The position numbers and the translations under genes were made by a program. Positions 34,863-48,070 of a DNA stretch of 64,000 bases are shown piece after piece. The stretch is from contig OX387611.1 in NCBI GenBank assembly GCA_947568835.1, positions 10,291,850 through 10,355,849 of the forward strand, read 5' to 3'. The stretch is from Protonemura montana. Taxonomy: Eukaryota; Arthropoda; Insecta; Plecoptera; Nemouridae. The stretch's first letter is position 1. Each line of letters starts with the position of its first letter. Below the pieces are notes generated by a model. The model searched no databases, was not told where the DNA came from, and was given only the letters and a program-made list of their open reading frames with translations.

Positions 34863-37179
34863 ATGGCGACCGAAAGTGATCTGTATGAAGGTAGGCTTTA
34901 ATTTTAGGTGAAAAATAGATTTTAGTAATCTTAATATGCAATTTAATTTATAATTTTTTTAGCCATTCAAATAGGGAGTCCAGATTGTACAAATTTGCCC
35001 TTTTAAAATCCCGACGTTTTATTTGTCAAGATTTTGAAGTTGGACTGACGCGTATAGGTTAGGTCAAAGGGTTAGGTCCACCGGTACATGTACTTCCATT
35101 CAAAGTAGAATTCAAAATTAAGATCAATGCCCTAATACTCTGCTACTACGTGTTAAATCTGAGAAATTTTCATAAAAAATGCTCCTTAAACCTTACCTTA
35201 CATTACCTTAAATTTGTATATGAACCGTTATTTGTTTTAGCGATTAAAGAAGAGCTTGAAACCAACGGGTCTATGAGTAGGATCAACGCTCAATTTCGAC
35301 TAGAAGTTCTTAAAATGCTTGATTCAAAGCCTAGAAAAAAACCAGAATTACCCGAAGACACAGCTTTAATCACAGAACTTATTCGAGAGTTCTTGGATTT
35401 CCATCACTACAAATATTCCACAGAGATTTTGACAGCAGGTTAGTAATTTACATTGTAAAATGTTTATTTGGCTGTACTACTGTGCCCTGAGCAGTTTGTA
35501 AGCTTAACTAGTTAGAAAACACCACCTGAGTGCATCATTTGAAATTCTGAAAGAGTAGGTCATGTTTCACGGGCCACAGAGTTTGAAAATGAGGTAAAAT
35601 GTAGCTATGTATCTAGTTATTTTTTTAGAGTGTCATAACATTTTGCATTGGTTTGATACTTTGTTATGCCTTTCTCATACTTCTGAAAGTTTTCTCTGGT
35701 CATTTCTAAACCAATTACATGAGATCGCTTAGCTCGTTTGCATTACACTTTCTTGAAAACACATCCCCTTCAATGTTCTATTTATATTGATAGTAATGAA
35801 AAGAAGGGGAGAGAGAAAGCACACATTTTTGGTAAAGAAAATTGGCATCGCTTGGTGCACTTGTCGAAAAATTTCTAGAATTCGTTTCGGCGTGTTGCCA
35901 TTGTATATCTCCTCTGACAATCACAAAGGCAACACTTCGAAACGTCTACATTTTTGGGATTTCTACAAACTTCTTGATGCCAATTGTCTTCTTTGGGAAG
36001 TTGCACTCCATCTCTTGGCACTCTATTCAAATATTTTAACTACAAATAAATGCTTAAATTATAATTTAAAAAAAAATCAGGTACTTACATTTATAAGTAG
36101 GCCGTACATACTACATGAATGTGGTCCAAGGACCGCTATATAATGTCTCACGCTTTCAGCCATGTTGATTTCAGAGAGCGGGATGTCGGAGAGTGTCATG
36201 CCGCGAAATATCCTGGCTGCTCAAGTCGGGGTAGAAGACACTGGGGATGCTGCCAAACTGTAAGTAGAATTACGATAAGTAATCTTAAGAGTAGACAAAG
36301 TGTTACATATCAGGAAGTTAAATAATTGGTACGAAACCTGACTGATGTTAGAATTTTTTTTTCTAATTGAATGATTAGTGTTGTTTGAAGATGTACTGTT
36401 ATGACAACGAGCCAAGTTGTCGGTGAGCCAGTGAATGAGTGGATGGTGATGAGGATAATGATGAGCCCAACGTAGCCTTAAGAAGGGAGAAGAATAAATT
36501 TGATGCCGGCACGTAGTTTAGCACGCAGGTGATCTACTTAACGTCCCTTCCGAAGGACGGTACAAGGCGAACAACAGGATTCCTCCACAAATCCATGCTT
36601 TCGAGAGGTTGATAAGCAAGGCGAGTGAAGTTGCTATACTAACTTTCATCCCTTCAACCTCTCTCCTGAACAAAACTGGTAATTTGTGTGAGGTAGGGTT
36701 GAAGTAGGATGGTAAAATCAGTTTTAACTTGATGAAGGATAAGATCTTTGGAAAAAGATTTTACTCAGTAGGACAAGGGAGAATATCTTAAAACATAATA
36801 GTACTTAAGTGTTGATTTTAAACGGGGCTTTAATATGCTGTATTTATTGACTGAGGTGAATAAGAAAAGAGAGAAAGAGTGCAACTTACCAGAGAAGAAA
36901 ACTGCCGTCGCGTAAGGAATTTTCTAAAATGTATCATTTGTGCCTTTGTCCTTGTTAGAGATGTAAACAATCGAAAAATCTTTAAAAACGACAAAGGCAG
37001 CCCACCAAAACATCTACATTTTTGGATTTTTTAGAAATTTCTGGACAAGTGCACTATACGATGCCAATTTCCTTTACTGGTACTTCACCACAATCAATAA
37101 CTGAAGCTTATTTATTTATCGCAGGCCCCTGCTCTACGGGATCGTATCGACGTTTGCGAGAAAACAGAAAAGAAAATGA
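34863..37179 (+). CDS. CEP20: FOR20/CEP20 centrosomal protein with LisH motif (four exons)
   Basis: Exons 34863-34890, 35241-35438, 36175-36259 and 37125-37179 join in phase to 122 codons (121 aa). Residues about 52-75 are the LisH motif (L-I-T-E-L-I-R-E-F-L then H-Y-K-Y), matching human FOR20 (L-I-N-E-L-I-R-E-Y-L, K-Y-K-Y). A-E-S-G at 75-78 and P-L-L-Y-G-I near 105-110 also match the family. FOR20 localises to centrioles and basal bodies and is needed for cilium assembly and centriolar satellite integrity. The protein is shorter than human FOR20 (~174 aa), ending soon after P-L-L-Y-G. The exon 3 acceptor at 36174 gives exact length agreement with human; another at 36159 is in frame but adds five residues. 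Introns 2 and 3 carry related foldback MITEs and a SINE. Confidence 0.9.
35775..36015. mobile_element. Foldback MITE in FOR20 intron 2
   Basis: GGTAAAGAAAATTGGCATCG and CGTTTCGGCGTGTTGCC on the left are mirrored by GGCAACACTTCGAAACG and TTGATGCCAATTGTCTTCTT on the right. Arms are imperfect, so it is an old copy. Confidence 0.55.
36370..36700 (-). mobile_element. Diverged 5S-SINE copy, head truncated
   Basis: Reverse-strand body with several deletions; the head is missing beyond AAAACTGGTAATTTG. In FOR20 intron 3. Confidence 0.78.
36855..37095. mobile_element. Foldback MITE in FOR20 intron 3
   Basis: Related to 35775-36015 (shared CATCTACATTTTTGG, GATGCCAATT, CTTTACTGG and the GAGAGAAAG edge). 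Inverted arms are weak. It ends about 30 bp before the last FOR20 exon. Confidence 0.45.
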
Positions 37180-38409
37180 AGTCGGTGGACACTCGAAAAT
37201 GCAAAAAGACTGAATAATCTTGATAATTTCGTAGACGAGCGCCATTTGTACTTGAAATCGCACAAATTATTTGACCCGAGTCTCGTAAGCAATTGAACCA
37301 AAGAAATTGTATTGTTAAGAAATTTTGTACCCGTTTAATAGAAATATATATGTGATGGACATTCATATTTTGCCTTTGAAAATTCTTCTGTACTCTGAGA
37401 TGCATTATCTAGGTTTTCTTTTGAGTTTTTTAACTCACCATTGGGGCCTTGAGAGTCTACGGTTCTAGGTAAGCTCGTGCAAGCTGCCTTTTTTTTTAAT
37501 TAATTAGTTTTAATTATTTCTCCTTTTAACCAGGAAACGTAAATAAAATATAAGTTTGAGTGTTGAAATTGTACTGCCATAGCGCTAAAGTTTAACTGTC
37601 GTCGAAAAAAATATTTGCAAAATGACAATTAACGACAAAAATGGATGATAGTTCTAGGTGAGATCACAGTCGTTTCGAGTGCTAAGAATTCTCATTTTAT
37701 CATCTCACAGATTACTCGCATTTGAGACTGGGTTTCTTTTAATTGATTTTTATTAATGCTAACTGTAGTGTCCTATGGCCTGTTGACAAAACAGTACATT
37801 CTAAACACAATAACCGTTCAATTTTCCTTCTTCACCAAAACATTTATACCTATTACAGGAACAATAAACTATTATTATTGTGGCACTTGCAACATATTAA
37901 ATAATAATGCCAAGTAAATTAAATGCTTATTTGTTTAACTGAATCGCACATAGGATGGCAAAAAACAACTTGCTTTTCAATATAAAAATAAAAAATTGTA
38001 AAGCTAATAAAAGAAGGAATTATTGTGAGATAATTCAAGCAGAGGTGCTTCAATCAACATCAAAGGAATCTAATTTGTGACAGAAACCTTAGCAATGCAT
38101 GGTTAGCCCAGCTACCAAAGAGTTATTAAAGATATTAAAGTGGTACTGCCTGTATCGTTGACAAAAACTATGTTCAAAAGAATGCGGACTACGGCACGTA
38201 GGGCATTATTGATTTAAGTACCAAGTAACATTGCAGCATACTCTTGAGCTTGATGTGTAATTGTAAAGATTCTCTACGAAACCTTTAGAGCTACTAGAAT
38301 TGCTTCAATCTTTCTGAGAGATTAAATACAATTTTAATTTAAAATCAATTCAATTAAACTGCATTTTATGGTGTATTCGATTGGCTGTCCTGGGGGTGCA
38401 CTGCGGGTA

Positions 38410-39200
38410 ATTTGCGTGTTCGACTGAGCATGTGACTCTGTCCCAGTGCAACTTGCACGTGTTCGACTGGGCATGTGACTCTGTCCCAGTGCAACTTTCA
38501 CGTGTTCGACTGGGCATGTGACTCTGCCCCAGTGCAACTTTCACGTGTTCGACTGGGCATGTGACTCTGCCCCAGTGCAACTTTCACGTGTTCGACTGGG
38601 CATGTGACTCTGTCCCAGTGCAACTTTCACGTGTTCGACTGGGCATGTGACTCTGTCCCAGTGCAACTTTCACGTGTTCGACTGGGCATGTGACTGCCCC
38701 AGTGCAACTTTCACGTGTTCGGCTGGGCATGTAACTCTGCTCCTGTGCAACTTTCACGTGTTCGACTGGGCATGTGACTCTGTCCCAGTGCAACTTTCAC
38801 GTGTTCGACTGGGCATGTGACTCTGCCCCAGTGCAACTTTCACGTGTTCGACTGGGCATGTGCCTCTGCCCCAGTACAACTTTCACGTGTTTGACTGGAC
38901 ATGTGACTCTGTCCCAGTGCAACTTTCACGTGTTCGACTGGACATGTGACTCAGTCCCAGTGCAACTTTCACGTGTTCGACTGGGCATGTGACTCTGTCC
39001 CAGTACAACTTTCACGTGTTCGACTGGGCATGTGACTCTGTCCCAGTGCGACTTTCACGTGTTCGACTGGGCATGTGACTCTGCCCCAGTGCAACTTTCA
39101 CGTGTTCGACTGGGCATGTAACTCTGCTCCAGTGCAACTTTCACGTGTTCGACTGGCAGAGTTGCTCGCTCTCGGGTCACTCCCGCTGCACTCTCCATGG
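38410..39200 (-). repeat. 43-bp E-box minisatellite, inverted, ~17 copies
   Basis: Reverse complement of the 18175 family, again with CACGTG in most units. The right edge (CAGAGTTGCTCGCTCTCGGG then TCACTCCCG) is the inverted form of the flank at 18185. Confidence 0.94.
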
Positions 39201-40737
39201 TCCGACATCTAGTGATCACGCGTTCAGGTGCGAGTGCTCTCGCTCAAAGCTAGTACTACATTTGAATGTGAATCTCACCGTACATTTTATTACATAATAT
39301 TATAAAATATCATTATTATTATTAAGCTCATACAGATATTATGTACATGTCCGCAGCACTGAATAAATAAATAAATAAATATAATTATGTAGCTTGAAAG
39401 GTGGGTGGAGAATCCTGACTTTGCACCAATGGGATCATAAAATTTCAAAGGTACATGGTTTTTACGGACATTTTTTTTTGTATCATTCTTTGTATTCCAA
39501 TTTTAAAGCTTAATTTTGGTTTGGTTTATAATACCATACTAGTAGGACATTGTTTTAATCGATCAATGAAGATTGCATATTTACATTTCTCCATCCTTAT
39601 TATAAATTCAGAGTAGGTAGTATAAATTAAGTTGATTATTTATATGGTACCTTAGCCATACATACATCTATGCTTATCAAAATGCTCCTTAAAGGAGTAA
39701 AAATTTTTATTTTTTAAATAAATTTTTGTTTATATTGAGTGCGCTAATTTAACGCACAACAGCGAGAATTCATAGACTGTAGGTTTGTAATTGTAAGCTT
39801 TGAATTTTTTTGTTTACAAGAATTGATTTCGCAATTTCTGAAATTCTATCCAGGAGACAAATATCAACCCGCTGTTTTGCATAAAACCCTTTGAAATCAC
39901 CATTTCATACATTCCACCCATTCACGGCGCGAAGATCAAAGAGCTGTAATTGCCCCCAAATCAAGAGCATGACTGGACACATCTATGAAATTCCAGTACA
40001 TATTACACTTGTTCCACATAATGACACCTCAACGCTGTTGTTAAATGAAGCAATTATCGACTTTTTTGTTTAGTTAACGCTTCAATTAAGAAAATACGCA
40101 AAATAAAGCAATTAACTTCGTCACTCAAAACATTACGTGACATAGCTAGATAACTAATTTACATGCTATTCACAATATCAATTTTTAACGCATCACAGAT
40201 TGTATCTCCCATCAGCCAAGCTGATTTGCATCTTCGGATCTCGAACTAAATTAGTGGCACGTGGGTTTGGTTATTTTATGTTATTGTCTCAAAATATGCC
40301 GATTATTTGACAGATCTCTACCGAAATATCAACCATAGGTAATTAAACTTTTGACGTATGGTTGGGTTAGCTTCCCTCTCTCTCTCTCTCTCAATTTTAG
40401 TGTATGTGAAATGAGAGGATACCCTAACTAGTTTTAAACTGAAAAGGAATTATACCTATCATTAAGGTCAGATAGATGTCTACCGACCACATAGACTCAG
40501 AGTCCGTATTGCCACATTGCTGCTCTTTTAAGTTCCCATCAAGATCGTTGAGCCATCGTTTCTTCTGCCTCCTGCCTTCGTTTAAGTCAGGGTAAGTCGT
40601 TTGTTGAGTGCATTTTTAGTATAGAATGTCGCAATGAGGAGAGCGATTTCAAAATATTAGTTACTTAAGCCAAGACAACTGTGCATTTCTTTATCGGGCA
40701 TACCTTTTGTTTTGCTAGGAAGTCATTTTAGTACTGA

Positions 40738-40865
40738 CAGTGGCGTAATGGTCAATGCACGTGGGTGTACGCAGTCCACCCAGTGATGTAGTGGTCAATG
40801 CACGCGGGTGTACGCAGTCTAATCAGTGATGTAGTGGTCAATGCACGCGGGTGTACGCAGTCCAC
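40738..40865. repeat. 43-bp tandem repeat, 3 copies
   Basis: Unit GTAGTGGTCAATGCACGCGG plus GTGTACGCAGTC; spacing 43 bp (40750, 40793, 40836). Unrelated in sequence to the E-box family. Confidence 0.85.
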
Positions 40866-41194
40866 AAACTAGTTACTTTCACTGACGTCGTACCCTGACT
40901 TCTTGAACGCAAGTATTTAACCAATTCTACCTGTTCTGTCGGAGTGAAAGCCGTGCTACGAGATTTCAGCATCTTGATGATCAGCATCCTGATGATACGC
41001 TAATAAGTCAGGTATTAAATAAGTTTTAAATATTTCTGGAACCGATTTCCAAGAACACTCACATTATTATTTTCACACTGGGGGCAGTTGAGAAAAGAAG
41101 CAAAATTTACCGTTTGTTAATTTAGCACTGAGATGCGATTCGGTAAAGTGCTTTAATGTTAAACGAGCAAAATACAAAGGAAATTATTTATAAC

Positions 41195-42665
41195 TGGCAT
41201 CGTCTCTCAAGGACTAGACTGTAGCAATACAGGGGACAGTCCTTGTGCTGGTATCTTCTCTTACGGGCTAGACTGTAGCAATGCAGGGGACAGTCCTTGT
41301 GTTGGTATCTTCTCTCACGGGCTAGACTGTAGCAATACAGGGGACAGTCCTTGTGCTGGTATCTTCTCTTACGGGCTAGACTGTAGCAATGCAGGGGACA
41401 GTCCTTGTGTTGGTATCTTCTCTCACGGGCTAGACTGCAGCAATGCAGGGTACAGTCCTTATGCTGGTATCTTCTCTCACGGGCTAGACTGTAGCAATGC
41501 AGGGGACAGTCCTTGTGCTGGTACCTTCTCTCACGGGCTAGACTGTAGCAATGCAGGGGACAGTCCTTGTGCTGGTATCTTCTTTCACGGGCTATACTGT
41601 AGCAATGCAGGGGACAGTCCTTGTGCTAGTATCTTCTCTCACGGGCTATACTGTAGCAATGCAGGGGACAGTCCTTGTGCTGGTATCTTCTCTCACGGGC
41701 TAGACTGTAGCAATGCAGGGTACAGTCCTTGTGCTGGTATCTTCTCTCACGGGCTAGACTGTAGCAATGCAGGGAACAGTCCTTGTGCTGGTATCTTCTC
41801 TCACGGGCTATACTGTAGCAATGCAGGGGACAATCCTTGTGCTGGTATCTTCTCTCACGGGCTAGACTGTAGCAATGCAGGGAACAGTCCTTGTGCTGGT
41901 ATCTTCTCTCACAGGCTAGACTGTAGCAATGCAGGGGCCAGTCCTTGTGCTGGTGTCTTCTCTCACGGGCTAGACTGTAGCAATGCAGGGGACAGTCCTT
42001 TTGCTGGTATCTTCTCTGACAAGCTAGACTGTAGCAATGCAGGGGACAGTCCTTGTGCTGGTATCTTCTCTCACGGGCTAGACTGTAGCAATGCAGGGGA
42101 CAGTCCTTGTGCTGGTATCTTCTCTCACAGGCTAGACTGTAGCAATGCAGGGGACAGTCCTTGTGTTGGTATCTTCTCTCACGGGCTAGACTGTAGCAAT
42201 GCAGGGAACAGTCCTTGTGCTGGTATCTTCTCTCACGGGCTAGACTGTAGCAATCCAGGAGACAGTCCTTATGCTGGTATCTTCTCTCACAGGCTAGACT
42301 GTAGCAATGCAGGGGCCAGTCCTTGTGCTGGTGTCTTCTCTCACGGGCTAGACTGTAGCAATGCAGGGGGCAGTCCTTGTGCTGGTATCTTCTCTCACGG
42401 GCTAGACTGTAGCAATGCAGGGGACAGTCCTTGTGCTGGTATCTTCTCTCACGGGCTAGACTGTAGCAATGGAGGGGACAGTCCTTGTGCTGGTATCTTC
42501 TCTCACGGGCTAGACTGTAGCAATGCAGGGGACAGTCCTTGTGCTGGTATCTTCTCTCACGGGCTAGACTGTAGCAATGCAGGGGCCAGTCCTTGTGCTG
42601 GTATCTTCTCTCACGGGCTAGACTTTAGCAATGCAGGGGACAGTCCTTGTGCTAGTTTTTTCTCT
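41195..42665 (+). repeat. 54-bp minisatellite, ~27 copies
   Basis: Unit GGGCTAGACTGTAGCAATGC plus AGGGGACAGTCCTTGTGCTG plus GTATCTTCTCTCAC. Same family as 57847-58730. Intergenic. Confidence 0.95.
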
Positions 42666-44214
42666 CAAATGCTAGGCTGAATGATTTTTTGCGTAAGAAA
42701 GTTCTTTTGTTGTCATTTCACTAGAAAAGCATTCTTATGGGCAGCTATTGTCATCTTATATCTGCCGGAAGTTCAGGACTTGAATTAATTGGATTTATAA
42801 AAGTAGAGAATCCAGGCTCTATAACGTCTGTATTTGCAGATCATACAGAATAAAAATGTATTTTCATATTAGTTGGAGTCACAATCGTTTTAAGTGTTAA
42901 GAAAGTAAATTAATTAATTTCTCGCAAATTACTCCATCAATGCTCAACTTAGAAATTGATGAACAAGTATCGATATTTTGAGTCGTAATTATTTAATTAT
43001 AAAGGATTGTTAAAAACGACGGGCTTAAGCGCCATCGTGTGGCACCGTTTAACATTCGCGACGGCTCTCTGACTAAACCTATCAACTCAAAGGGATGACA
43101 TTGAATTGAAAAAAAATCTTTGATCATTTAACATCGATCTATGGATGGAAGCTAGGCAAGGAAATTTTTAAATGTTTGATTAAGCGAATAGAATATAACG
43201 GTAAGAAATTAGATAAATTCATAACCTCCCACTCTCCATCCATCACTTACGTAATTGAACCCAAAAAAATCACTATGTGCACCCACATATATTTCACCAA
43301 ACAGGACCATTTCTTGGAAAAAAAAATCAAATCTTGGATTTTATTTCTTAGTAAAAACACCTGATTTTCTTGTCGTTTTGCAACTTATGCCTGTTACGTC
43401 ATCATGTGTGAAAGCTTTCGTGAATTTGGAAATAAAATCACACAAATATAAAAGTTACCTTGTCGATGGCAATCTAAATATGTTGAAATTGTTAGTATTT
43501 TTTAATTATTGATCTTTATTTTTATAGTTTTGTTTTTTCAAGATCAATAATAGCAATTGTTTCTGTTGGTAGTGTTCAAATAAGTAATTTTAAGATGATT
43601 TTTTTCTGTCATTAGGTCGAATTTTCGTGCCTTGGTTGATTGATATTATTTTCTTACGAAATCCGCCTTATAAGCCCCGTATAGACAAATTCATTTTAAA
43701 AATACGATTGCACTAACCTGTAAACCAAGATTTAGGTCAACTTCAAAAGATGCTGCTCCGTCCAGTTCCAGTTAAAATACACCCAAGAAAAAGCTCACTT
43801 TTGAATTGCCACCGTTGCTGTACGTAGCGCTTGAAAACTATCGACAGATCGGTAACCGACGTTAGACGTCTTGCGCCCGACGCCGGCGTCGAAGTGAAAC
43901 TGTGCACTCGGCGATGACACTTCCAATAAGCAACCCCCTCTGATAGGGACGAGACAGAAATAGGGACTTCGCAAAATGCTGGACGTTCCGGGAACTCTTG
44001 CGTTAGGGGAAGAGTCTTGGGAAACGGGAACAAAACCAGGAGACATGTTTTTAGAAATCATTTAGTATTGTTGTCATAGTATTTTTGTTCTGAACTAATT
44101 TTTATATTCAATAACTATTGTTATCACTTTATCTTAAGGCCCGTACATTTACCATTAAATAAATAAATACATATTAAACACTGATAAAATCTAAATTAAT
44201 TAATTAGTTTTAAC

Positions 44215-44505
44215 AAAAACTATTTGAAATGGGTTTTGAATGCTAAGTAAAGGACAACTAAATTTCCTGACGTTTCGTAACTTATACTAGTTACTTCTTC
44301 AAGGGTTAGAGCAGTGAAAGAAGAGTTAGTAGAGAAGGATTAGAGAACTGCTCTTACCCTTGAAGAAGTAACAGGTACATGTTACGAAACGTTGGGAAAT
44401 TTAGTTGTCCTTTACTTAGCATTCAAAACCCATTTCAAATAGTTTTTGTCAAAACTAGTGCTATGGATAAATCTAGTAGACATGAGTCTAAAAACCATCT
44501 TAATG
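44215..44505. mobile_element. Foldback MITE, long copy
   Basis: Arms such as TTGAAATGGGTTTTGAATGC and GCATTCAAAACCCATTTCAA are inverted repeats of ~100 bp, including an inner pair around TTACTTCTTCAAGGGT. The right end extends to AGACATGAGTCTAAAAACCATC near 44503, matching the edge of the half copy at 56052. Confidence 0.75.
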
Positions 44506-44729
44506 AATTAGTTACTTAATTTCTCTTGAAGATGATGAGCCGTTTCTCGTTGAAACATCGAGACTTAAGGCCTTCTTTACGGCCGCAAACCTCATCAACA
44601 CAGAGCAATACAGTAAAGCAAATATCAAAATCACAGCACGGCTCTGAAAACAATCACGCAACCAATAAGTAAATAATTAGTAATAATAATTAATAAATAT
44701 ATTTTAATTAATAAATGTGAGTATATTTT

Positions 44730-44905
44730 TAGACGCATGTCTACTTGATTTAGCCTTAGCATTAGTTTTTACAAAAAACTATTTGAAATGGGGTTTGAAT
44801 GCTAAGTAAAGAAAAACTAAATTTCTCAACATATAGGAAACATAAAATAGGGAAATTTAGTTGTTCTTTACTTAGCATTCAAAACCCAATTCAAATAGGT
44901 TTAGT
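44730..44905. mobile_element. Foldback MITE, short internally deleted copy
   Basis: Same ends as the element at 44215 (GACGCATGTCTACTTGATTT, TTTGAATGCTAAGTAAAG and its inverse) with only ~30 bp between the arms. Confidence 0.7.
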
Positions 44906-45424
44906 TAAATATGAGTTTGCCGTATTGCAGTTGCTGTATTGTATGCACTTTTAATTCTTCACGATAAAAACATCTTATTGTTTAAACTCACAAACCTAAG
45001 AAATATATCTAACCAAACTGAAGAACATCCCTTTACCTACAGTGTAAAACCAAACATAACCTAAAATTAACCTGTTGCCAGTGAAGGACAACCTTTAAGC
45101 GCCCCTTTAAGTTAAATGTATTGATTGATTTGTGATATTTAACGCATTATTACAACAATAGGCCCTGTGACCCTGGTATGTAGTCATGTGTGAATTATGG
45201 TCGACAGGAATAGATTGTATCCCTCGACAATGCGTCAATAGAACAGGGAATTTCCGGTCAATCTCAAAACGGCCGAGGTTGCTACAATTTTCTACCAAAA
45301 ATACCCGTCAAAAATAAATTAGAAAACTGCAGACCAATTTCTATACCGTTAGTAATTGCTAGATTTTTTGAAAGATCATTTTACACGGTTCGCGTCTGGT
45401 CGTTTTTTACCAAGCTGTTAAAGT

Positions 45425-46618
45425 AGGAGCTTACTCATTTCTATTGGAGTGGGTGCTTACTCAGGTCTATTGGAGTGGGAGCTTACTCAGGTCTATTGGA
45501 GTGGGTGCTTACTCAGGTCTATTGGAGTGGGTGCTTACTCAGGTCTATTGGAGTGGGAGCTTACTCAGGTCTATTGGAGTGGGAGCTTACTCAGGTCTAT
45601 TGGAGTGGGAGCTTACTCAGGTCTATTGGAGTGGGAGCTTACTCAGGTCTATTGGAGTGGAAGCTTACTCAGGTCTATTGGAGTGGGAGCTTACTCAGGT
45701 CTATTGGAGTGGGTGCTTACTCAGGTCTATTGGAGTGGGAGCTTACTCAGGTCTATTGGAGTGGGAGCTTACTCATGTCTATTGGAGTGGGAGCTTACTC
45801 AGGTCTATTGGAGTGGGTGCTTACTCAGGTCTATTGGAGTAGGAGCTTGCTCAGGTCTATTGGAGTAGGTGCTTTCTCAGGTCCATTGGAGTGGGAGCTT
45901 ACACAGATTTACTGGAGTCGGGTGCTTACTCACGTCTATTGGAGTGGAAGCTTACTCAGGTCTATTGGAGTGGGAGCGTACTTCGGTCTGTTGGAGTGGG
46001 AGCTTACTCAGGTCTATTGAAGGGGGAGCTTACTCAGGTCTATTGGAGTGGGAGCTTACTCAGGTCTATTGGAGTGGGAGCTTACTCAGGTCTATTGGAG
46101 TGGGAGATAACTTCGGTCTGTTGGAGTGGGAGCTTACTCAGGTCTATTGTAGTGGGAGCTTACTCAGGTCTATTGGAGTGGGAGCTTACTCAGGTCTATT
46201 GAAGTGGGAGCTTACTCAGGTCTATTGGAGTGGGAGCTTACTCAGGTCTATTGAAGTGGGAGCTTACTCAGGTCTATTGGAGTGGGAGCTTACTCAGGTC
46301 TATTGGAGTGGGAGCTTACTCAGGTCTATTTGAGTAGGTGCTTACTCAGGTCCATTGGAGTGGGAACTCACACAGGTCTATTGGAGTGGGAGCTTACTCA
46401 GGTCTATTGGAGTGGGAGCTTACTCAGGTCTATTGGAGTGGGAGCTTACTCAGGTCTATTGGAGTGGGAGCTTACTCAGGTCTATTGGAGTGGGAGCTTA
46501 CTCAGGTCTATTGGAGTGGGAGCTTACACAGGTCTATTGGAGTGGGTGCTTACTCAGGTCTATTGGAGTGGGAACTTACACAGGTCTATTGGAGTGGGTG
46601 CTTACTCAGGTCTATATC
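45425..46618 (+). repeat. 26-bp minisatellite, ~45 copies
   Basis: Unit ATTGGAGTGGGAGCTTACTC plus AGGTCT; inverted counterpart of the array in the DUF1091 gene (15672). Long open frames across it are artefacts. Confidence 0.95.
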
Positions 46619-46629
46619 TAGGCTTACTG

Positions 46630-46985
46630 GACACAACTAATCGGTCAAACCACTTGTCCGATCACGACGAAACAAAAACTAGGCGACTATTCACACTATT
46701 GGCAACAGATTGACGCCTTTCAAAATAAAAAATATTGTGTTGTTTTATAGTTACAAGCGTTGTAAAAGAACCTGTACAAGGGTTTTTCCGTTATTATTTT
46801 TATGAAACAACACGAGTTTTTGTTGCAGCTGTGGATCCCAAATTTCTTCAATATGCTAACACTATCAAACTACACATAGAAAAATACTTAAGCCAACCAT
46901 TTTGAAAAACCTTCCTTCTTAGTTGTATCCAGCTTAACATTTTTTTTTAGGACGGATTTTTCGGAAAATTTGCACTGAAGGGTCT
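46630..46985. repeat. Unclassified interspersed repeat, copy 2
   Basis: Shares CAAACCACTTGTCCGATC, CGACGAAACAAAAACTAGGC and AAATTTCTTCAATATG with 52020-52385, in the same order for ~340 bp; weaker match to 6245-6510. No coding capacity. Confidence 0.65.
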
Positions 46986-47017
46986 GTTTTTTCTTGGCTG
47001 GGTTAGGTACATGCTGG

Positions 47018-47305
47018 GTTTCACTGCGCTGGGTTAGATATTGGATGGGTGACCATCAAACACATGACCAGTTTTGTTCGAGAGAGAGGTTGGAGGGATG
47101 AAAGTTAAGCAACACTGCGCTGGGTCAGGTATTGGATGGTTGGCCATCATGCACATGACCAGTTCTGTTCGGGAGAGAGGTTGGAGGGATGAAAGTCAGT
47201 ACAACAACATCTCTCACCTTCTTATGAACCTCTCAACAGAACGGTTCTGTGGAGCTTTTTCCTGCTGCTAGCGTTAAACCGTCCTTCGGAAGGGACGTTT
47301 AGTAA
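47018..47305 (+). mobile_element. Partial 5S-SINE copy with tandem unit
   Basis: Head C-box region, one 91-bp duplication, and the first part of the body ending near GAAGGGACGTTTAG. The 3' half and tail are missing. Confidence 0.8.
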
Positions 47306-47929
47306 GATTGTTGCCTTTCGTGGAACGTTAATTTGGTATGTTTGTCAAATATTTCCCTCTAATTTTGGGACGTTGGGCTAGGAATTATGGATGGAGCTTG
47401 CATTAAAGTGTGCGTCAAAAAAGTAAGAAACCTCAGGATCCGTTACTTGCCAATGACTTTTTTTTAGTACTTTTAGGTACAATGATTTTTTTCTGGTATT
47501 TTATTCAACATTTAAATACAATCGTGCTTATGTAGACACAGTACAAAATATACGTTTACAGTTTTTTTTTGTTTTTTTTGAGAATATATGTACAAAACAT
47601 TTTGACATTTCCACAATTACACATCCTCTAAGATATTTTCGGAAAAGCAAATGTTACGATTTTTACAAATAACATTAATACAGACACTGAGATGAAGCTA
47701 CTTAAACGTTCGTTAAAATAAACTGCTCTTAGACAAAGCAAAGAACAATGGATCTATCATAATAGTCACAAAAATAGTTTCATTTTTTGCAAGCTTTTTT
47801 TCTAGACATGAAACTAGTATCATATCGTTACTTAACGGGGTAAATTTTGGCTTTCACTAAATTTGAAAGGTCACATTTTTTTTGGATATGTTGCAAAATA
47901 CACGCAATAAGCTCGGTGTATTTTCCCTT

Positions 47930-48070
47930 AAGGGAGTCACTTATCCCACCCTGCGAAAGCTGAAACATGTGTGCCCGAATAGCTCAATTGGTAAACCAAT
48001 CGGCAATTGTGAGGTCCCGGGTTCGTATCGCGGTTCGGTTGCAAATTTTTCCAGTCTAGCTATCTTTCAA
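47930..48070 (+). mobile_element. tRNA-derived SINE fragment
   Basis: Contains box A (TAGCTCAATTGGTAA) and box B (GGTTCGTATCG) in tRNA spacing, flanked by CCCACCCTGCGAAAGCTG and TTTTTCCAGTCTAGC, which recur at 54255-54720 and 56868-57275. Mismatched acceptor stem, so not a working tRNA gene. Confidence 0.75.

Noticed and set aside
43743-44061. Two overlapping minus-strand frames (88 and 96 codons)
   Set aside because: No recognisable domain, no matching exons nearby; openness reflects locally higher GC content. Left as unassigned.
45444-46713. Overlapping frames of 100-181 codons
   Set aside because: Products of the 26-bp array read in different registers; no start context, splice sites or domain.
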